A DNA stretch of 64,000 bases, taken from Methylovirgula sp. (GTDB taxonomy: Bacteria; Pseudomonadota; Alphaproteobacteria; Rhizobiales; Beijerinckiaceae). The stretch's first letter is position 1, and each line of letters opens with the position of its first letter. The notes below the pieces were generated by a model. That model was not told where the DNA came from, did not search any database, and worked only from the letters and a program-made list of their open reading frames with translations. Location of the stretch: assembly GCF_037200945.1 (NCBI RefSeq), contig NZ_JBBCGP010000001.1, forward strand, positions 3,222,501 through 3,286,500. Direction: 5' to 3'. The position numbers and the translations under genes were made by a program. This document shows, piece by piece, positions 9,000-18,192 of this stretch.

Positions 9000-11201
9000 A
9001 TGAGTGTTTTGGACAGGCTGCGTTCGTCCAGGCTCTATAAACGGGCCTCCCGCGCCCTACTCGAAATCGACGCCTTTTTCGACTCTTCCATGTTCGAGTC
9101 GGGGGAGCGCTCGCGCAGTGCCTATGCCTCGCTCATCGCCTTCATGGACCGGCTGCATGTGTCCGGCTGGCGGCGGTTGCTCGTCGAACTCTTCTGCGAA
9201 GGCTCGAACATCGCCGTCGTGATCGGGCTAATCGCCCTTTTCTTCGCCATCCCGGCCTTCGAGGATACCGCCGGCGCCGATTGGCTGAAAAAGGAAGACC
9301 TCGCCGTCACCTTTCTCGACAGCTATGGCCAGATCGTTGGCCGGCGCGGGATCAAACACGATGATTCCGTGCCGATCGAGCAGATGCCGAAATATTTGAT
9401 CGACGCAGTGATCGCCACCGAAGACCGGCGCTTCTTCGAACATATCGGCATCGATTTCGTTGGCGTTTTCCGCGCGCTGATGGTCGATGCGAAGGCCAAC
9501 GGCGTGGTCCAGGGCGGCTCCTCGCTCACGCAGCAGCTCGCCAAAAACATCTTTCTATCCAATGAGCGGACGCTGACCCGCAAGGTCAAGGAAGCCTATC
9601 TCGCGCTCTGGCTCGAAGGCCATCTGACCAAGCGTGAAATCCTCCAGCTCTATCTCGACCGCGTCTATATGGGCGGCGGCACATTTGGAATTCAAGCCGC
9701 GTCGCAATTCTATTTCGGCAAGTCGGTCCGCGATGTCAGCCTTGCCGAGGCCGCCATGCTCGCGGGTCTCTTTAAAGCGCCGACCAAATATGCGCCGCAC
9801 GTCAATCTGCCTGCCGCCCGCGCCCGTGCCAATGAGGTGCTGAATAATCTCGTCGACGCCGGCTATCTGACCGAAGGTCAAATCTATGCCGCGGTGCGAA
9901 ATCCTGCGACGCCGGTCGCACGCGGCCAAACCTATTCGCCGGACTGGTACCTCGATTGGGCCTATAGCGAAGTGCATCAGCTCTCGGCCGCAGGCAAGCT
10001 CGGCAACAATCGCGTGCTGACCGTGCGGACAGCGCTCGATTCAAATCTGCAGCAATACGCGGACATGACGATTGCCAACCAGCTTCGCGAATTCGGTCCA
10101 GGCTACCATGTCAAACAATCGGCCATGGTCATTCTCGACCCTTCGACCGGCGCAGTCCGCACGCTCATCGGCGGCCAGGACTATGGCGAGAGTCAGTTCA
10201 ATCGCGCCACCGATGCCATGCGCCAGCCGGGCTCATCGTTCAAGCCAATCGTCTATCTGACCGCACTGCTGACGGGCAAGTACAAGCCAACGACGGTCGT
10301 TCTCGACGCGCCGGTCTGTATCGGAAATTGGTGCCCGCATAACTTCGGCAACAAATATATGGGCAACGTTCCGCTCATCACCGCGCTGACGCATTCACTC
10401 AACACGGTGGCCGTGCGGCTGTCGATCGCGATCGGCGCGGCGAATTCAGTGCCCGGTCACAACAATGTCTACGAGGAAGCCAAACGCGGCCGCGCTAAAA
10501 TCATCGAGACGGCCCGCAAGATGGGGATCAGCACGCCGTTGCCCGACACTGTCTCATTGCCGATCGGCGCCGACGATGTGAATGTGATCGAAATGTCCGG
10601 CGCCTACGCCACCTTTGCCAACGGCGGCAAGCATATAACCCCGCACGCCGCGGTCGAAATCTACAACAGCCACGGCGATCTCGTTTACAGCTATCAGCGT
10701 GACAATCCCCCGCCGCGACAGGTCTTCGACAAGGATAAAATCATCGACATGGTGACGATGATGCGCAATGTCGTACAGGACGGCACCGCGCAGCGCGCTA
10801 AGCTCGATAATGTGGATATCGCCGGAAAAACCGGCACGACGAACGGCTTCAAGGACGCCTGGTTCAATGGCTATTCGGGTAATTTCGTCGGCACGATCTG
10901 GTTTGGAAACGACGACGACACGCCGACCGACAACATGACTGGTGGCTCGCTGCCGGCGATGACCTGGCACATCATCATGGCCTATGCGCATCAGGGCATC
11001 GAATTGAAACCACTGCCGGGATTACCGCCCCCGCCCGTCGCCGTTAAAGCGCCGCCGGTGGCAGCAACCGCGGACGCGGGGCCGCCTCCGCCGCGCCACC
11101 CTGCAGCGCTGTCACGCCATTCCGCCGATGTCCTCGCTGGCATCGAGACGGCGGCGCATAACGTCGCGAGCAACCGGCAGGATGGACCTGCGCCGCAATG
11201 A
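9000..11201 (+). CDS. Class A penicillin-binding protein 1A (bifunctional transglycosylase/transpeptidase)
   Basis: This 733-residue enzyme polymerises lipid II and cross-links peptidoglycan in the periplasm. A membrane anchor lies near residues 68-87. The GT51 glycosyltransferase domain has catalytic E141 in ATEDRRFFEH and the QGGSSLTQQLAKN motif at about 171-183. The transpeptidase domain has the active serine S412 in GSSFKP (SxxK), a later SxN-type motif in THSLNT, and KTGTTN near residue 620. The C-terminal 60 residues are Pro/Ala-rich. Two small membrane-protein genes follow within 20 bp and are likely co-transcribed. Confidence 0.93.
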   Translation: MSVLDRLRSSRLYKRASRALLEIDAFFDSSMFESGERSRSAYASLIAFMDRLHVSGWRRLLVELFCEGSNIAVVIGLIALFFAIPAFEDTAGADWLKKEDLAVTFLDSYGQIVGRRGIKHDDSVPIEQMPKYLIDAVIATEDRRFFEHIGIDFVGVFRALMVDAKANGVVQGGSSLTQQLAKNIFLSNERTLTRKVKEAYLALWLEGHLTKREILQLYLDRVYMGGGTFGIQAASQFYFGKSVRDVSLAEAAMLAGLFKAPTKYAPHVNLPAARARANEVLNNLVDAGYLTEGQIYAAVRNPATPVARGQTYSPDWYLDWAYSEVHQLSAAGKLGNNRVLTVRTALDSNLQQYADMTIANQLREFGPGYHVKQSAMVILDPSTGAVRTLIGGQDYGESQFNRATDAMRQPGSSFKPIVYLTALLTGKYKPTTVVLDAPVCIGNWCPHNFGNKYMGNVPLITALTHSLNTVAVRLSIAIGAANSVPGHNNVYEEAKRGRAKIIETARKMGISTPLPDTVSLPIGADDVNVIEMSGAYATFANGGKHITPHAAVEIYNSHGDLVYSYQRDNPPPRQVFDKDKIIDMVTMMRNVVQDGTAQRAKLDNVDIAGKTGTTNGFKDAWFNGYSGNFVGTIWFGNDDDTPTDNMTGGSLPAMTWHIIMAYAHQGIELKPLPGLPPPPVAVKAPPVAATADAGPPPPRHPAALSRHSADVLAGIETAAHNVASNRQDGPAPQ

Positions 11202-11220
11202 GTGCTGAAGGCCTGGTGCG

Positions 11221-11796
11221 TTGACTCTCATCAAATTCATTCTCACCGTCCTTGTCGGCACATTGCTCGGCTTCCTCATCACCGCGCGCGTGCTCGATCG
11301 TGGCATCGGTTTCGATACGGCCCGCGCCGGCCCCTGGCTTGGCCAGCCAAAAGCGGGAACCATGGATATCGATCCCTATGCCCATGCGATCATTGCCCGC
11401 ACGGCCGAGTTGCCGCTCGGCAGCGCCGAAGGCCTCAGCTTCATTGCGCGCACCGATAGCGAGGATGCGCCGCTGCGGCCTGAATGCGATTACACAATCA
11501 GCGGCACGGTCCCACCAACGCGTTACTGGACTTTGACGATCGTATCGCCAAAGGGATTTTTGATTTCCAACCAGCCGCAAAAATTCGGCTTCACGTCGCG
11601 GGAGGTCGTTCGTGCAGCGGACGGGACGTTCGCTATCGACGTCAGCCGCCAGGCACGGCCCGGCAATTGGCTGCCCGTCGGCGACACCAGGCGCTTCGCT
11701 CTGATGCTTCGTCTCTATGATACGCTGCTTGACTTCGGCACGACAAAAGTCGAGGCGGCGGCACTGCCGAAAATCCAGCGTGGCAGGTGCTCATGA
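11221..11796 (+). CDS. DUF1214 domain membrane-anchored protein
   Basis: The 191-residue product starts at a TTG 19 bp after the PBP1A stop. It has an N-terminal membrane helix (residues 4-22) and a DUF1214 domain, recognisable by the CDYTISGTVPPTRYWTLTIV block and LPVGDTRRFALMLRLYDT. DUF1214 usually sits at the C-terminal end of larger DUF1254/DUF1214 proteins; here it stands alone and is followed by a separate DUF1254 gene overlapping by 4 bp. Biochemical function is unknown. The genomic link to PBP1A suggests an envelope role, which is inference. Confidence 0.85.
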   Translation: MTLIKFILTVLVGTLLGFLITARVLDRGIGFDTARAGPWLGQPKAGTMDIDPYAHAIIARTAELPLGSAEGLSFIARTDSEDAPLRPECDYTISGTVPPTRYWTLTIVSPKGFLISNQPQKFGFTSREVVRAADGTFAIDVSRQARPGNWLPVGDTRRFALMLRLYDTLLDFGTTKVEAAALPKIQRGRCS

Positions 11797-12395
11797 GCCT
11801 GGGTGACCGCTTCTTCAGCTTGCTGCTTTATTTGGCCGGCGTTCTCTGCGTCGCAGGCCTTGTTCATATCGTCTCGATATTGATGATGCCGCATGTCGCT
11901 GCGCATGACGCTTATCAGCGTTTCGCTACGCTGGCGAAACCGGGCAAGACGACGCTCTTGCCGCAGGCGCAGCCTGGTCATGAAATTGAACCGTTCGCGG
12001 ATCCGGCCTTGGCGCAAGCTGTGTGCCTTTACGACCTTTCCGACGGGCCGCTGCATGTTCACGCCGATCTTCCCGACAACCGTTTGCTGACGATGTCGTT
12101 TCGCACGCGAACCGGAGAGGTTTTTTATTCGATGACCGATCGTGCCTCACTGCACGGAACGATCGACGTCACCATCATGACGCAGGCAGAACTCGACGCC
12201 GCGCAGCAAGACGATGAAGATAATGACGACGATGAAAATGATCAGCCGTTGAAGGAATTGCGCCTCGTCGCCCCGGACGCCAAGGGCTTCGTCCTGATCA
12301 ACGCTCTTTCGGCCTATCCGAGCGAACGCGCTGAGGCCGAGGCGGAAGTCAAATCGGTCGCCTGCGCCCCCGAAACAATTGCGCAAGACAATTAA
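11793..12395 (+). CDS. DUF1254 domain membrane-anchored protein
   Basis: This 200-residue protein has an N-terminal membrane helix (about residues 9-31) and a DUF1254-type domain, visible as the segment from HDAYQRF through AVCLYDLSDGPLHVHADLP and FYSMTDRA. An acidic run (QQDDEDNDDDENDQP, near residues 132-146) interrupts the domain. ATG at 11793 is chosen because it overlaps the DUF1214 stop as ATGA; an in-frame GTG lies two codons upstream. The stop overlaps the end of a minus-strand small gene by 4 bp. Function is unknown. Confidence 0.83.
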   Translation: MSLGDRFFSLLLYLAGVLCVAGLVHIVSILMMPHVAAHDAYQRFATLAKPGKTTLLPQAQPGHEIEPFADPALAQAVCLYDLSDGPLHVHADLPDNRLLTMSFRTRTGEVFYSMTDRASLHGTIDVTIMTQAELDAAQQDDEDNDDDENDQPLKELRLVAPDAKGFVLINALSAYPSERAEAEAEVKSVACAPETIAQDN

Positions 12396-12589
12396 TGCGG
12401 CGCCTGCTCGCGCTGGGCGACACTTTTGCGCTTTGTGTCCATGCGATCGGATCGAATGGCGGCCTCGTGATAAGTCTCTGTGCGAATGTAACGCACACCC
12501 GTAAAGAAGAGAATTTCCGCCTCCTCGCCGCGCGGCGCTGCGCTGCGCGCAACGCGCGTTTGCGCCCTAAAAGCTAACAGCTCGCCCAT
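12392..12589 (-). CDS. Small conserved protein of unknown function (65 aa)
   Basis: A short soluble protein starting MGELLAFRAQ and carrying the segment EAEILFFTGVRYIR, a pattern I recognise from small uncharacterised proteins in Rhizobiales. The C-terminal third is charged. The ATG at 12589 is preferred because the family start resembles MGELLAFR; an in-frame ATG at 12637 gives a longer, non-conserved leader. It is the next minus-strand gene after the DUF1491 gene, 155 bp downstream of it. No function can be assigned. Confidence 0.65.
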   Translation of the reverse strand: MGELLAFRAQTRVARSAAPRGEEAEILFFTGVRYIRTETYHEAAIRSDRMDTKRKSVAQREQAPH

Positions 12590-12744
12590 GGTTTGACCTC
12601 CACGCGGCCCTGCGTCCGTCCCTATTCTCCGCATCACGCCGAGCCCGTGAGGACAAGCGTCACCCCGGGTTGGTTAATGCTTTCTCAACGGATTTTAAAA
12701 GATTGGAAAGAAAAGCGCGGCGTGGCTCCGGCGCTACAAAGGCA

Positions 12745-13086
12745 TCAGGACGCGTCTGCGAGATCGAGAAAATTGCGGCCGAGGCGATCTTCGACTTCGA
12801 CGATCCAAAGATCGACATCGAAGTCGATTTCGCGTTTAAGCCGCGCTTCAATGGCGCCGGGATCGAGCCATTCTTCTTTATGAAGCCGGGTAAAAAGGCG
12901 CACGCCGTCATCAACTTCGCTCGGCGGTGCTGGGCCAAACAGAGCGGCCTGTCCATCAAGCCTGTCGATCTTTACGAATATGGTGCCGGCTTCCGCCGCG
13001 CCCCGTCGGCGTAAGTAGGCGGGTGCGCCTTCTACGCCGCAGCGCCGCAAATACGCGGCAATCCAGATATCGCTTCGCAATCGCAT
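12745..13086 (-). CDS. DUF1491 family protein
   Basis: This 113-residue cytoplasmic protein starts with the family pattern RLRSDIWIAAYLRRC, continues with AEAGTIFVKIDRLDG, and ends in an acidic helical segment. DUF1491 proteins are widespread in Alphaproteobacteria and have no established function. It is transcribed away from the phosphate transporter gene across 94 bp. Length agrees with the family. Cys15 sits in the conserved block. Confidence 0.85.
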   Translation of the reverse strand: MRLRSDIWIAAYLRRCGVEGAPAYLRRRGAAEAGTIFVKIDRLDGQAALFGPAPPSEVDDGVRLFTRLHKEEWLDPGAIEARLKREIDFDVDLWIVEVEDRLGRNFLDLADAS

Positions 13087-13180
13087 TAAACTGGACCCAT
13101 ATCGCCCGCATCCCCAACTTTGTCACAAAACTGCAATGCACTTCGGTTTGGTTAGCGCCGCCGTTTGGAGGATGCGCGCC

Positions 13181-14800
13181 ATGACTTCCCTTTCATCTAT
13201 TGATACCGCCCCGCAAGAGACGCGAGGTCCTGCCCCGAAACTCGATCATCCGATCGATATGAAGGCTGTGATTGTTTTTCTTACGATTATTGGCTGCGGA
13301 CTGCTGTTCGCCGCTTTTAGTGTGCATAATGACGTCGAAGCGACCGGGACGGTCGTCAAAAGTGTCCTGCCTTACCTCCTCCTTGGCGTCGCTTTGGTGA
13401 TTGCCCTTGGGTTCGAATTCGTCAACGGCTTCCACGATACCGCCAATGCCGTCGCCACCGTCATCTATACCCGCTCGCTGCCGGCGCAGGTCGCCGTGGT
13501 GTGGTCGGGCACCTTCAACTTCCTTGGCGTTCTGACCTCGACCGGTGCCGTTGCCTTCGGCATCGTCTCGTTGCTGCCAGTGGAGTTGATCCTCCAGGTC
13601 GGCTCAGAAGCGGGTTTCGCCATGGTGTTCGCCATGTTGATCGCCGCGATCATCTGGAACCTCGGCACCTGGTGGCTCGGCCTCCCGGCGTCGAGCTCCC
13701 ACACGTTGATCGGCTCGATCATTGGCGTCGGCGTTGCTAACGCACTTATGCGTGGCCGTGACGGCACCTCGGGCGTGGATTGGGGCAAGGCGACCGAAAT
13801 CGGCTATGCGCTGCTCCTGTCGCCGCTGGTTGGCTTTGCCCTTTCAGCGCTTCTGCTGCTGATCTTCAAGACTCTCATCAAGAATCCGGATCTCTTCAAA
13901 GAACCGAAGGGCGATCAGCCGCCGCCGGCCTGGATCCGCGGTCTTCTGGTTCTGACCTGCACCGGCGTTTCGTTCGCGCACGGTTCGAACGACGGTCAGA
14001 AGGGCATGGGCCTTATCATGCTGATCCTGATCGGCACGGTGCCGACAGCCTACGCACTTAACCGCGCTGTGCCTCCGCATCACATCCAGACGTTTGTCGC
14101 CACCTCGGAAGCGGCGTCAAAAGTCGTCAATTCGAAGGCGAGTGGCTACAACATCATCGGCGATCCCCGCCCCGCGGTGACCGCCTATGTCTCCCAGCAT
14201 CAGCTCAACGAGGGCACTTATCCGTCGCTCGCCGCGCTGATCCAGGACATCGCCAAACAGGTGCAGACCTACGGCTCGCTTGCCAAAGTGCCGGCAAACC
14301 AGGTTTCGAACACCCGCAACGACATGTACCTGACCTCGGAAGCGATTCGCGTTCTGAGCAAAGACAAAGCGAGCTCCCTTTCAGCGAGCGACGTGAAAAC
14401 GCTGACCGCCTATAAGAAGGAACTCGATCTCTCGACGAAGTTCATCCCGATCTGGGTGAAGATCTGCGTCGCCTTGGCGCTCGGCCTCGGCACGATGATC
14501 GGCTGGAAGCGCATCGTCGTTACCGTCGGCGAAAAAATCGGCAAGGAGCATCTGAACTATGGTCAGGGCGCCGCCGCCGAAATCGTCGCGATGGGTACGA
14601 TCTTCGCGGCCGACAACTTCGGTCTCCCGGTCTCGACCACCCACGTCCTCTCGTCCGGCATTGCCGGCACGATGGCGGCGAATGGCTCGGGGCTCCAACT
14701 TGCGACACTGCGCAATATCGCCCTCGCTTGGGTGCTGACCCTGCCTTGCGCGATCACGCTCTCCGCCACGCTCTACTGGATCTTCCGCCACATCTTCTGA
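13181..14800 (+). CDS. Low-affinity inorganic phosphate transporter, Pit (PHO4) family
   Basis: This 539-residue membrane protein has about ten to twelve hydrophobic helices and the two PHO4 signature repeats: GFEFVNGFHDTANAVA near residue 85 and SFAHGSNDGQKGMG near residue 270. A soluble insert of about 130 residues lies between the two halves, as in proteobacterial PitA. It imports phosphate with protons, possibly as metal-phosphate. GGAGG at 13167-13171 sits 9 nt before the chosen ATG; an upstream ATG at 13136 lacks such support. A strong terminator hairpin follows the stop. It is monocistronic. Confidence 0.92.
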   Translation: MTSLSSIDTAPQETRGPAPKLDHPIDMKAVIVFLTIIGCGLLFAAFSVHNDVEATGTVVKSVLPYLLLGVALVIALGFEFVNGFHDTANAVATVIYTRSLPAQVAVVWSGTFNFLGVLTSTGAVAFGIVSLLPVELILQVGSEAGFAMVFAMLIAAIIWNLGTWWLGLPASSSHTLIGSIIGVGVANALMRGRDGTSGVDWGKATEIGYALLLSPLVGFALSALLLLIFKTLIKNPDLFKEPKGDQPPPAWIRGLLVLTCTGVSFAHGSNDGQKGMGLIMLILIGTVPTAYALNRAVPPHHIQTFVATSEAASKVVNSKASGYNIIGDPRPAVTAYVSQHQLNEGTYPSLAALIQDIAKQVQTYGSLAKVPANQVSNTRNDMYLTSEAIRVLSKDKASSLSASDVKTLTAYKKELDLSTKFIPIWVKICVALALGLGTMIGWKRIVVTVGEKIGKEHLNYGQGAAAEIVAMGTIFAADNFGLPVSTTHVLSSGIAGTMAANGSGLQLATLRNIALAWVLTLPCAITLSATLYWIFRHIF

Positions 14801-14824
14801 TCGGAAGTTCTTTTTGAGCAGAGA

Positions 14825-14858
14825 GGCCGGCCCTGCCCCCAGGGCCGGCCTTTTGTTT
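14825..14858 (+). terminator. Rho-independent terminator of the phosphate transporter gene
   Basis: A perfect 11-bp GC-rich stem (GGCCGGCCCTG with CAGGGCCGGCC) with a CCCC loop is followed at once by TTTTGTTT, 25 bp after the stop codon. This is the clearest intrinsic terminator in the window. Confidence 0.92.
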
Positions 14859-14929
14859 GGGCGGCAGGACTTGCCGCTCCGACGCCAAGCGGTTAAGCCA
14901 GCCGGCATCCCACACCTTACGGAGGCCGC

Positions 14930-16315
14930 ATGGCTCAGCTCGATGCCGCGCTGGCGAAAATCGATGCGAATTTGGACGCGGCGTTGCAGCGCCTTTTCGC
15001 CCTTGTCTCGATCCCATCGATCTCGACCGATCCGGCCTACGCCGGGGACTGCCAAAATGCGGCGGAATGGCTGAAAGACGAATTGCACAGCCTCGGGTTT
15101 GAAGCCTCTGTGCGGCCGACCGCCGGACGGCCAATGGTCATCGCCAAGGCGAAAGCCCGGCGCGCCAACGCGCCGCATGTACTGTTCTATGGGCATTACG
15201 ACGTCCAGCCGTCCGACCCGCTCGATCTCTGGAAGACCCCGCCCTTCGAGCCGCGCCTTGCCGACGCGCCGACAGGCACCCAGATCGTCGGCCGCGGCAC
15301 CTCTGACGACAAGGGCCAGTTGATGACCTTCGTCGAGGCGTGTCGGGCGTTGAAAGAAACCGGCGATTTCCCTTGCGACATAACCATTCTCTTGGAGGGT
15401 GAAGAGGAATCAGGTTCGCACTCGTTGCCCGCCTTCCTCGCGGAGAATAGGGATGAACTCCGCGCCGACGTCGCGCTGATCTGCGATACGAGCATGCTTG
15501 ATCGCGCCACGCCGGCCATCACCACCATGTTGCGTGGAATCGTGACGCAGGAAGTCGTCATCAAGGGCGCGGATCGCGACCTTCATTCCGGTCTGTTCGG
15601 CGGCGCGGCGGTCAATCCGGTCCATGTGCTGACGAAAATCATCGCCGATCTGCACGACGAAAATGGCCGCGTCACCCTGCCCGGCTTTTACGATGGCGTC
15701 GCCGAATTGCCGGCGGAGATCGCCGCGCAATGGCGCGAGATTGGCTTCGACGGCGCGCAATTCCTCAAGGATGTCGGTCTTTCCGTTCCGGTGGGCGAGA
15801 AAGGCCGCAGCGTGCTCGAAATGATCTGGGCGCGACCGACCTGCGAGATCAACGGCATCATCGGCGGTTATACCGGCAAGGGATTCAAGACGGTGCTCCC
15901 GGCGCAGGCCAGCGCCAAAATCTCCTTCCGTCTCGTCGGTGCCCAGGACCCCGAGAAGATCGCCGCGAACTTCCGCGCTTTCGTCAAGGCGCATCTGCCG
16001 GCCGATTGCCACGCCGAGTTCATGGCGCATGGCGGCTCCGCGGCGCTGCAATTGCCGTTCGACTCGGCGCCGCTCACGCGTGCCCGTGCGGCGTTGCACG
16101 ACGAATGGGGCAAGGAGCCGGTGCTGATCGGCTCGGGCGGCTCGATCCCGATCGTCGGCGCGTTCAAACGCGACCTCGGCATGGAAAGCCTGATGATCGG
16201 CTTCGGCCTCGAAGACGATCGTATCCATTCGCCGAACGAGAAGTACGAGCTTTCATCATTTCATAAGGGCGCGCGAAGCTGGGCGCGGATATTGACGGCG
16301 CTCGGCGCGGCATAA
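14930..16315 (+). CDS. M20/M25/M40 family metallopeptidase (dipeptidase-like)
   Basis: This 461-residue cytosolic zinc hydrolase has metal-binding and catalytic residues in family positions: H89 and D91 in FYGHYDVQP, D126 in GTSDDKG, and the glutamates of LLEGEEESGS (158-160). The lid/dimerisation domain with DLHSGLFGG follows, and the C-terminal GSGGSIPIV and HSPNEKYEL patterns complete the fold. Such enzymes cleave dipeptides or N-acyl amino acids; the substrate cannot be told from sequence. It stands alone between two plus-strand genes with no tight coupling. Confidence 0.9.
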   Translation: MAQLDAALAKIDANLDAALQRLFALVSIPSISTDPAYAGDCQNAAEWLKDELHSLGFEASVRPTAGRPMVIAKAKARRANAPHVLFYGHYDVQPSDPLDLWKTPPFEPRLADAPTGTQIVGRGTSDDKGQLMTFVEACRALKETGDFPCDITILLEGEEESGSHSLPAFLAENRDELRADVALICDTSMLDRATPAITTMLRGIVTQEVVIKGADRDLHSGLFGGAAVNPVHVLTKIIADLHDENGRVTLPGFYDGVAELPAEIAAQWREIGFDGAQFLKDVGLSVPVGEKGRSVLEMIWARPTCEINGIIGGYTGKGFKTVLPAQASAKISFRLVGAQDPEKIAANFRAFVKAHLPADCHAEFMAHGGSAALQLPFDSAPLTRARAALHDEWGKEPVLIGSGGSIPIVGAFKRDLGMESLMIGFGLEDDRIHSPNEKYELSSFHKGARSWARILTALGAA

Positions 16316-16506
16316 GTCAGCGCGCTCAAAATGCTGCACTGCCCGCGCCGTTGGTGCGGCGCGGAAGCGCACTCTGCGTCAAACTGGGCATTGACCTTTT
16401 GGCGCGTTGACGGCAGGACCACGCTTCGCCCAAGAAGGCTTATAAGTTTCCGCCATCAACAACTTGCGCGGCGTCAACCAGCGCGAGACCGAACCCGAGG
16501 ACCGCC

Positions 16507-18192
16507 ATGGCCACCGATATTGAAATCGCCCGCGCTGCCAAGCTCGAACCTATCCTGAAGATTGCCGAGAAGATCGGCATTCCGGCTGAGGCGGTCGAGC
16601 CCTACGGCACGAAGATCGGCAAGGTCGATCTCGGCTTCTTGGCCGAGGCGCAGGAACGCGCCAAAAGCCGCGCGAAATCGAAGCTCATCCTCGTCACCGC
16701 CATCAACCCGACGGCGGCCGGCGAAGGCAAGACAACGACCTCGGTTGGCCTCGCCGATGCGTTGCGCCATGTCGGCAAGAAGAGCGTCGTTGCCCTGCGT
16801 GAACCCTCGCTCGGCCCGTGCTTCGGCATGAAGGGCGGTGCCGCCGGCGGCGGCTATGCCCAGGTCGTGCCGATGGAGGCGATCAACCTACATTTCACCG
16901 GCGATTTCCACGCCATCTCCGCCGCGCACAATCTGCTCGCGGCGATGATCGACAATCACATCTATTGGGGCAATCAGCCGGCGATCGACTCACGCCGCGT
17001 TGCGCTGCGCCGTGTGGTGGATATGAACGACCGCGCGCTGCGCGAGATCATCGTCTCGCTCGGCGGTGTCGCCAACGGCTATCCGCGCGAAAACGGTTTC
17101 GACATCACCGTTGCCTCGGAAGTGATGGCGATCTTCTGCCTCGCCCGCAATCTCGCCGATCTGCAAGATCGGTTGGGTAAGATTGTCGTCGCCTATGGTC
17201 CGGATAAAAAGCCGATCACCGCGGAAGACTTGAAAGCCGCGGGCGCGATGACCGTTCTGCTCAAGGACGCGCTGATGCCGAACCTGGTGCAGACGCTGGA
17301 AGGCACGCCGGCGTTCATTCACGGCGGTCCCTTTGCCAATATCGCGCATGGCTGCAATTCGGTGATCGCGACGACGGCGGGACTCGCGCTCGCCGATTAC
17401 ACGGTGACGGAAGCGGGCTTCGGCGCCGACCTTGGCGCGGAAAAATTCATGGACATCAAGTGCCGCAAGGCAGGCCTCGCACCATCCGCCGCCGTCATCG
17501 TTGCGACGCTCCGCGCGCTCAAGGCGCAGGGCGGCGTCGTCAAAGCCGATCTCGGCAAGGAGAACCATGCGGCGGTGAAGGCCGGCCTCGCCAACCTCGG
17601 CCGCCATGTCGCCAATGTGCGCAAGTTCGGTCTGCCGGTCGTCGTCGCGATCAACCATTTCGGCGGCGATCACGAGGATGAACTCGAGATCATCGCCAAG
17701 ACCTCGCGCGACGAGTTCGGCGCCGAGGCGATCGTCTGCAAACATTGGGCGGAAGGCGGCAAGGGCGCGGTCAAGCTCGCCGAGAAGGTTATCGAGCTCG
17801 CCGAATCCGGCAAAGCCAACTTCCAGGTGCTTTATCCCGACGACCTCTCGCTCACCGAGAAGATGCGTAAGATCGCGCAGGATATCTATGGCGCGAAGGA
17901 TATTTCGATTGAGCCCGCGGCCAAGAAGCAGATCGCCGACATTGAGGCGCTCGGCTTCGGCCATTTGCCCGTCTGCGTGGCGAAGACGCAATATTCCTTC
18001 TCGACCGATCCGACCAAGCTCGGCGCACCGACCGGCTTTACCGTTCCGGTGCGCGAAGTGCGGCTCTCGGCTGGTGCTGGTTTCGTCGTGATGATCACAG
18101 GCGAAATCATGACCATGCCCGGCCTGCCGAAAGTGCCGGCAGCGGTGAACATCCGGCTCGACGACAAGGGCCAGATCGAAGGGCTATTCTAA
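16507..18192 (+). CDS. fhs: Formate-tetrahydrofolate ligase
   Basis: This 561-residue enzyme makes 10-formyl-THF from formate, ATP and tetrahydrofolate. The P-loop-like motif PTAAGEGKTTT (about residues 69-78) and the family blocks GMKGGAAGGGYAQV, LHFTGDFHAI and FANIAHGCNS are all present. Length is normal. A GAGG ribosome site lies just before ATG. In methylotrophs Fhs channels C1 units into assimilation, while in other bacteria it supports purine and serine synthesis; no other C1 genes are in the window. The 191-bp upstream gap shows no recognisable folate or ZTP riboswitch. Confidence 0.96.
   Translation: MATDIEIARAAKLEPILKIAEKIGIPAEAVEPYGTKIGKVDLGFLAEAQERAKSRAKSKLILVTAINPTAAGEGKTTTSVGLADALRHVGKKSVVALREPSLGPCFGMKGGAAGGGYAQVVPMEAINLHFTGDFHAISAAHNLLAAMIDNHIYWGNQPAIDSRRVALRRVVDMNDRALREIIVSLGGVANGYPRENGFDITVASEVMAIFCLARNLADLQDRLGKIVVAYGPDKKPITAEDLKAAGAMTVLLKDALMPNLVQTLEGTPAFIHGGPFANIAHGCNSVIATTAGLALADYTVTEAGFGADLGAEKFMDIKCRKAGLAPSAAVIVATLRALKAQGGVVKADLGKENHAAVKAGLANLGRHVANVRKFGLPVVVAINHFGGDHEDELEIIAKTSRDEFGAEAIVCKHWAEGGKGAVKLAEKVIELAESGKANFQVLYPDDLSLTEKMRKIAQDIYGAKDISIEPAAKKQIADIEALGFGHLPVCVAKTQYSFSTDPTKLGAPTGFTVPVREVRLSAGAGFVVMITGEIMTMPGLPKVPAAVNIRLDDKGQIEGLF

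Noticed and set aside
8797..9003. 68-residue frame ending on the PBP1A start (ATGA)
   Set aside because: The overlap is suggestive but it has no conserved pattern and begins inside the YcgN promoter side; likely chance.
16316..16506. Possible THF or ZTP riboswitch before fhs
   Set aside because: I looked for the conserved cores and did not see them.
16990..17991. 333-codon minus-strand frame inside fhs
   Set aside because: Antisense shadow of a conserved enzyme; composition is Arg/Asp-rich without any motif.
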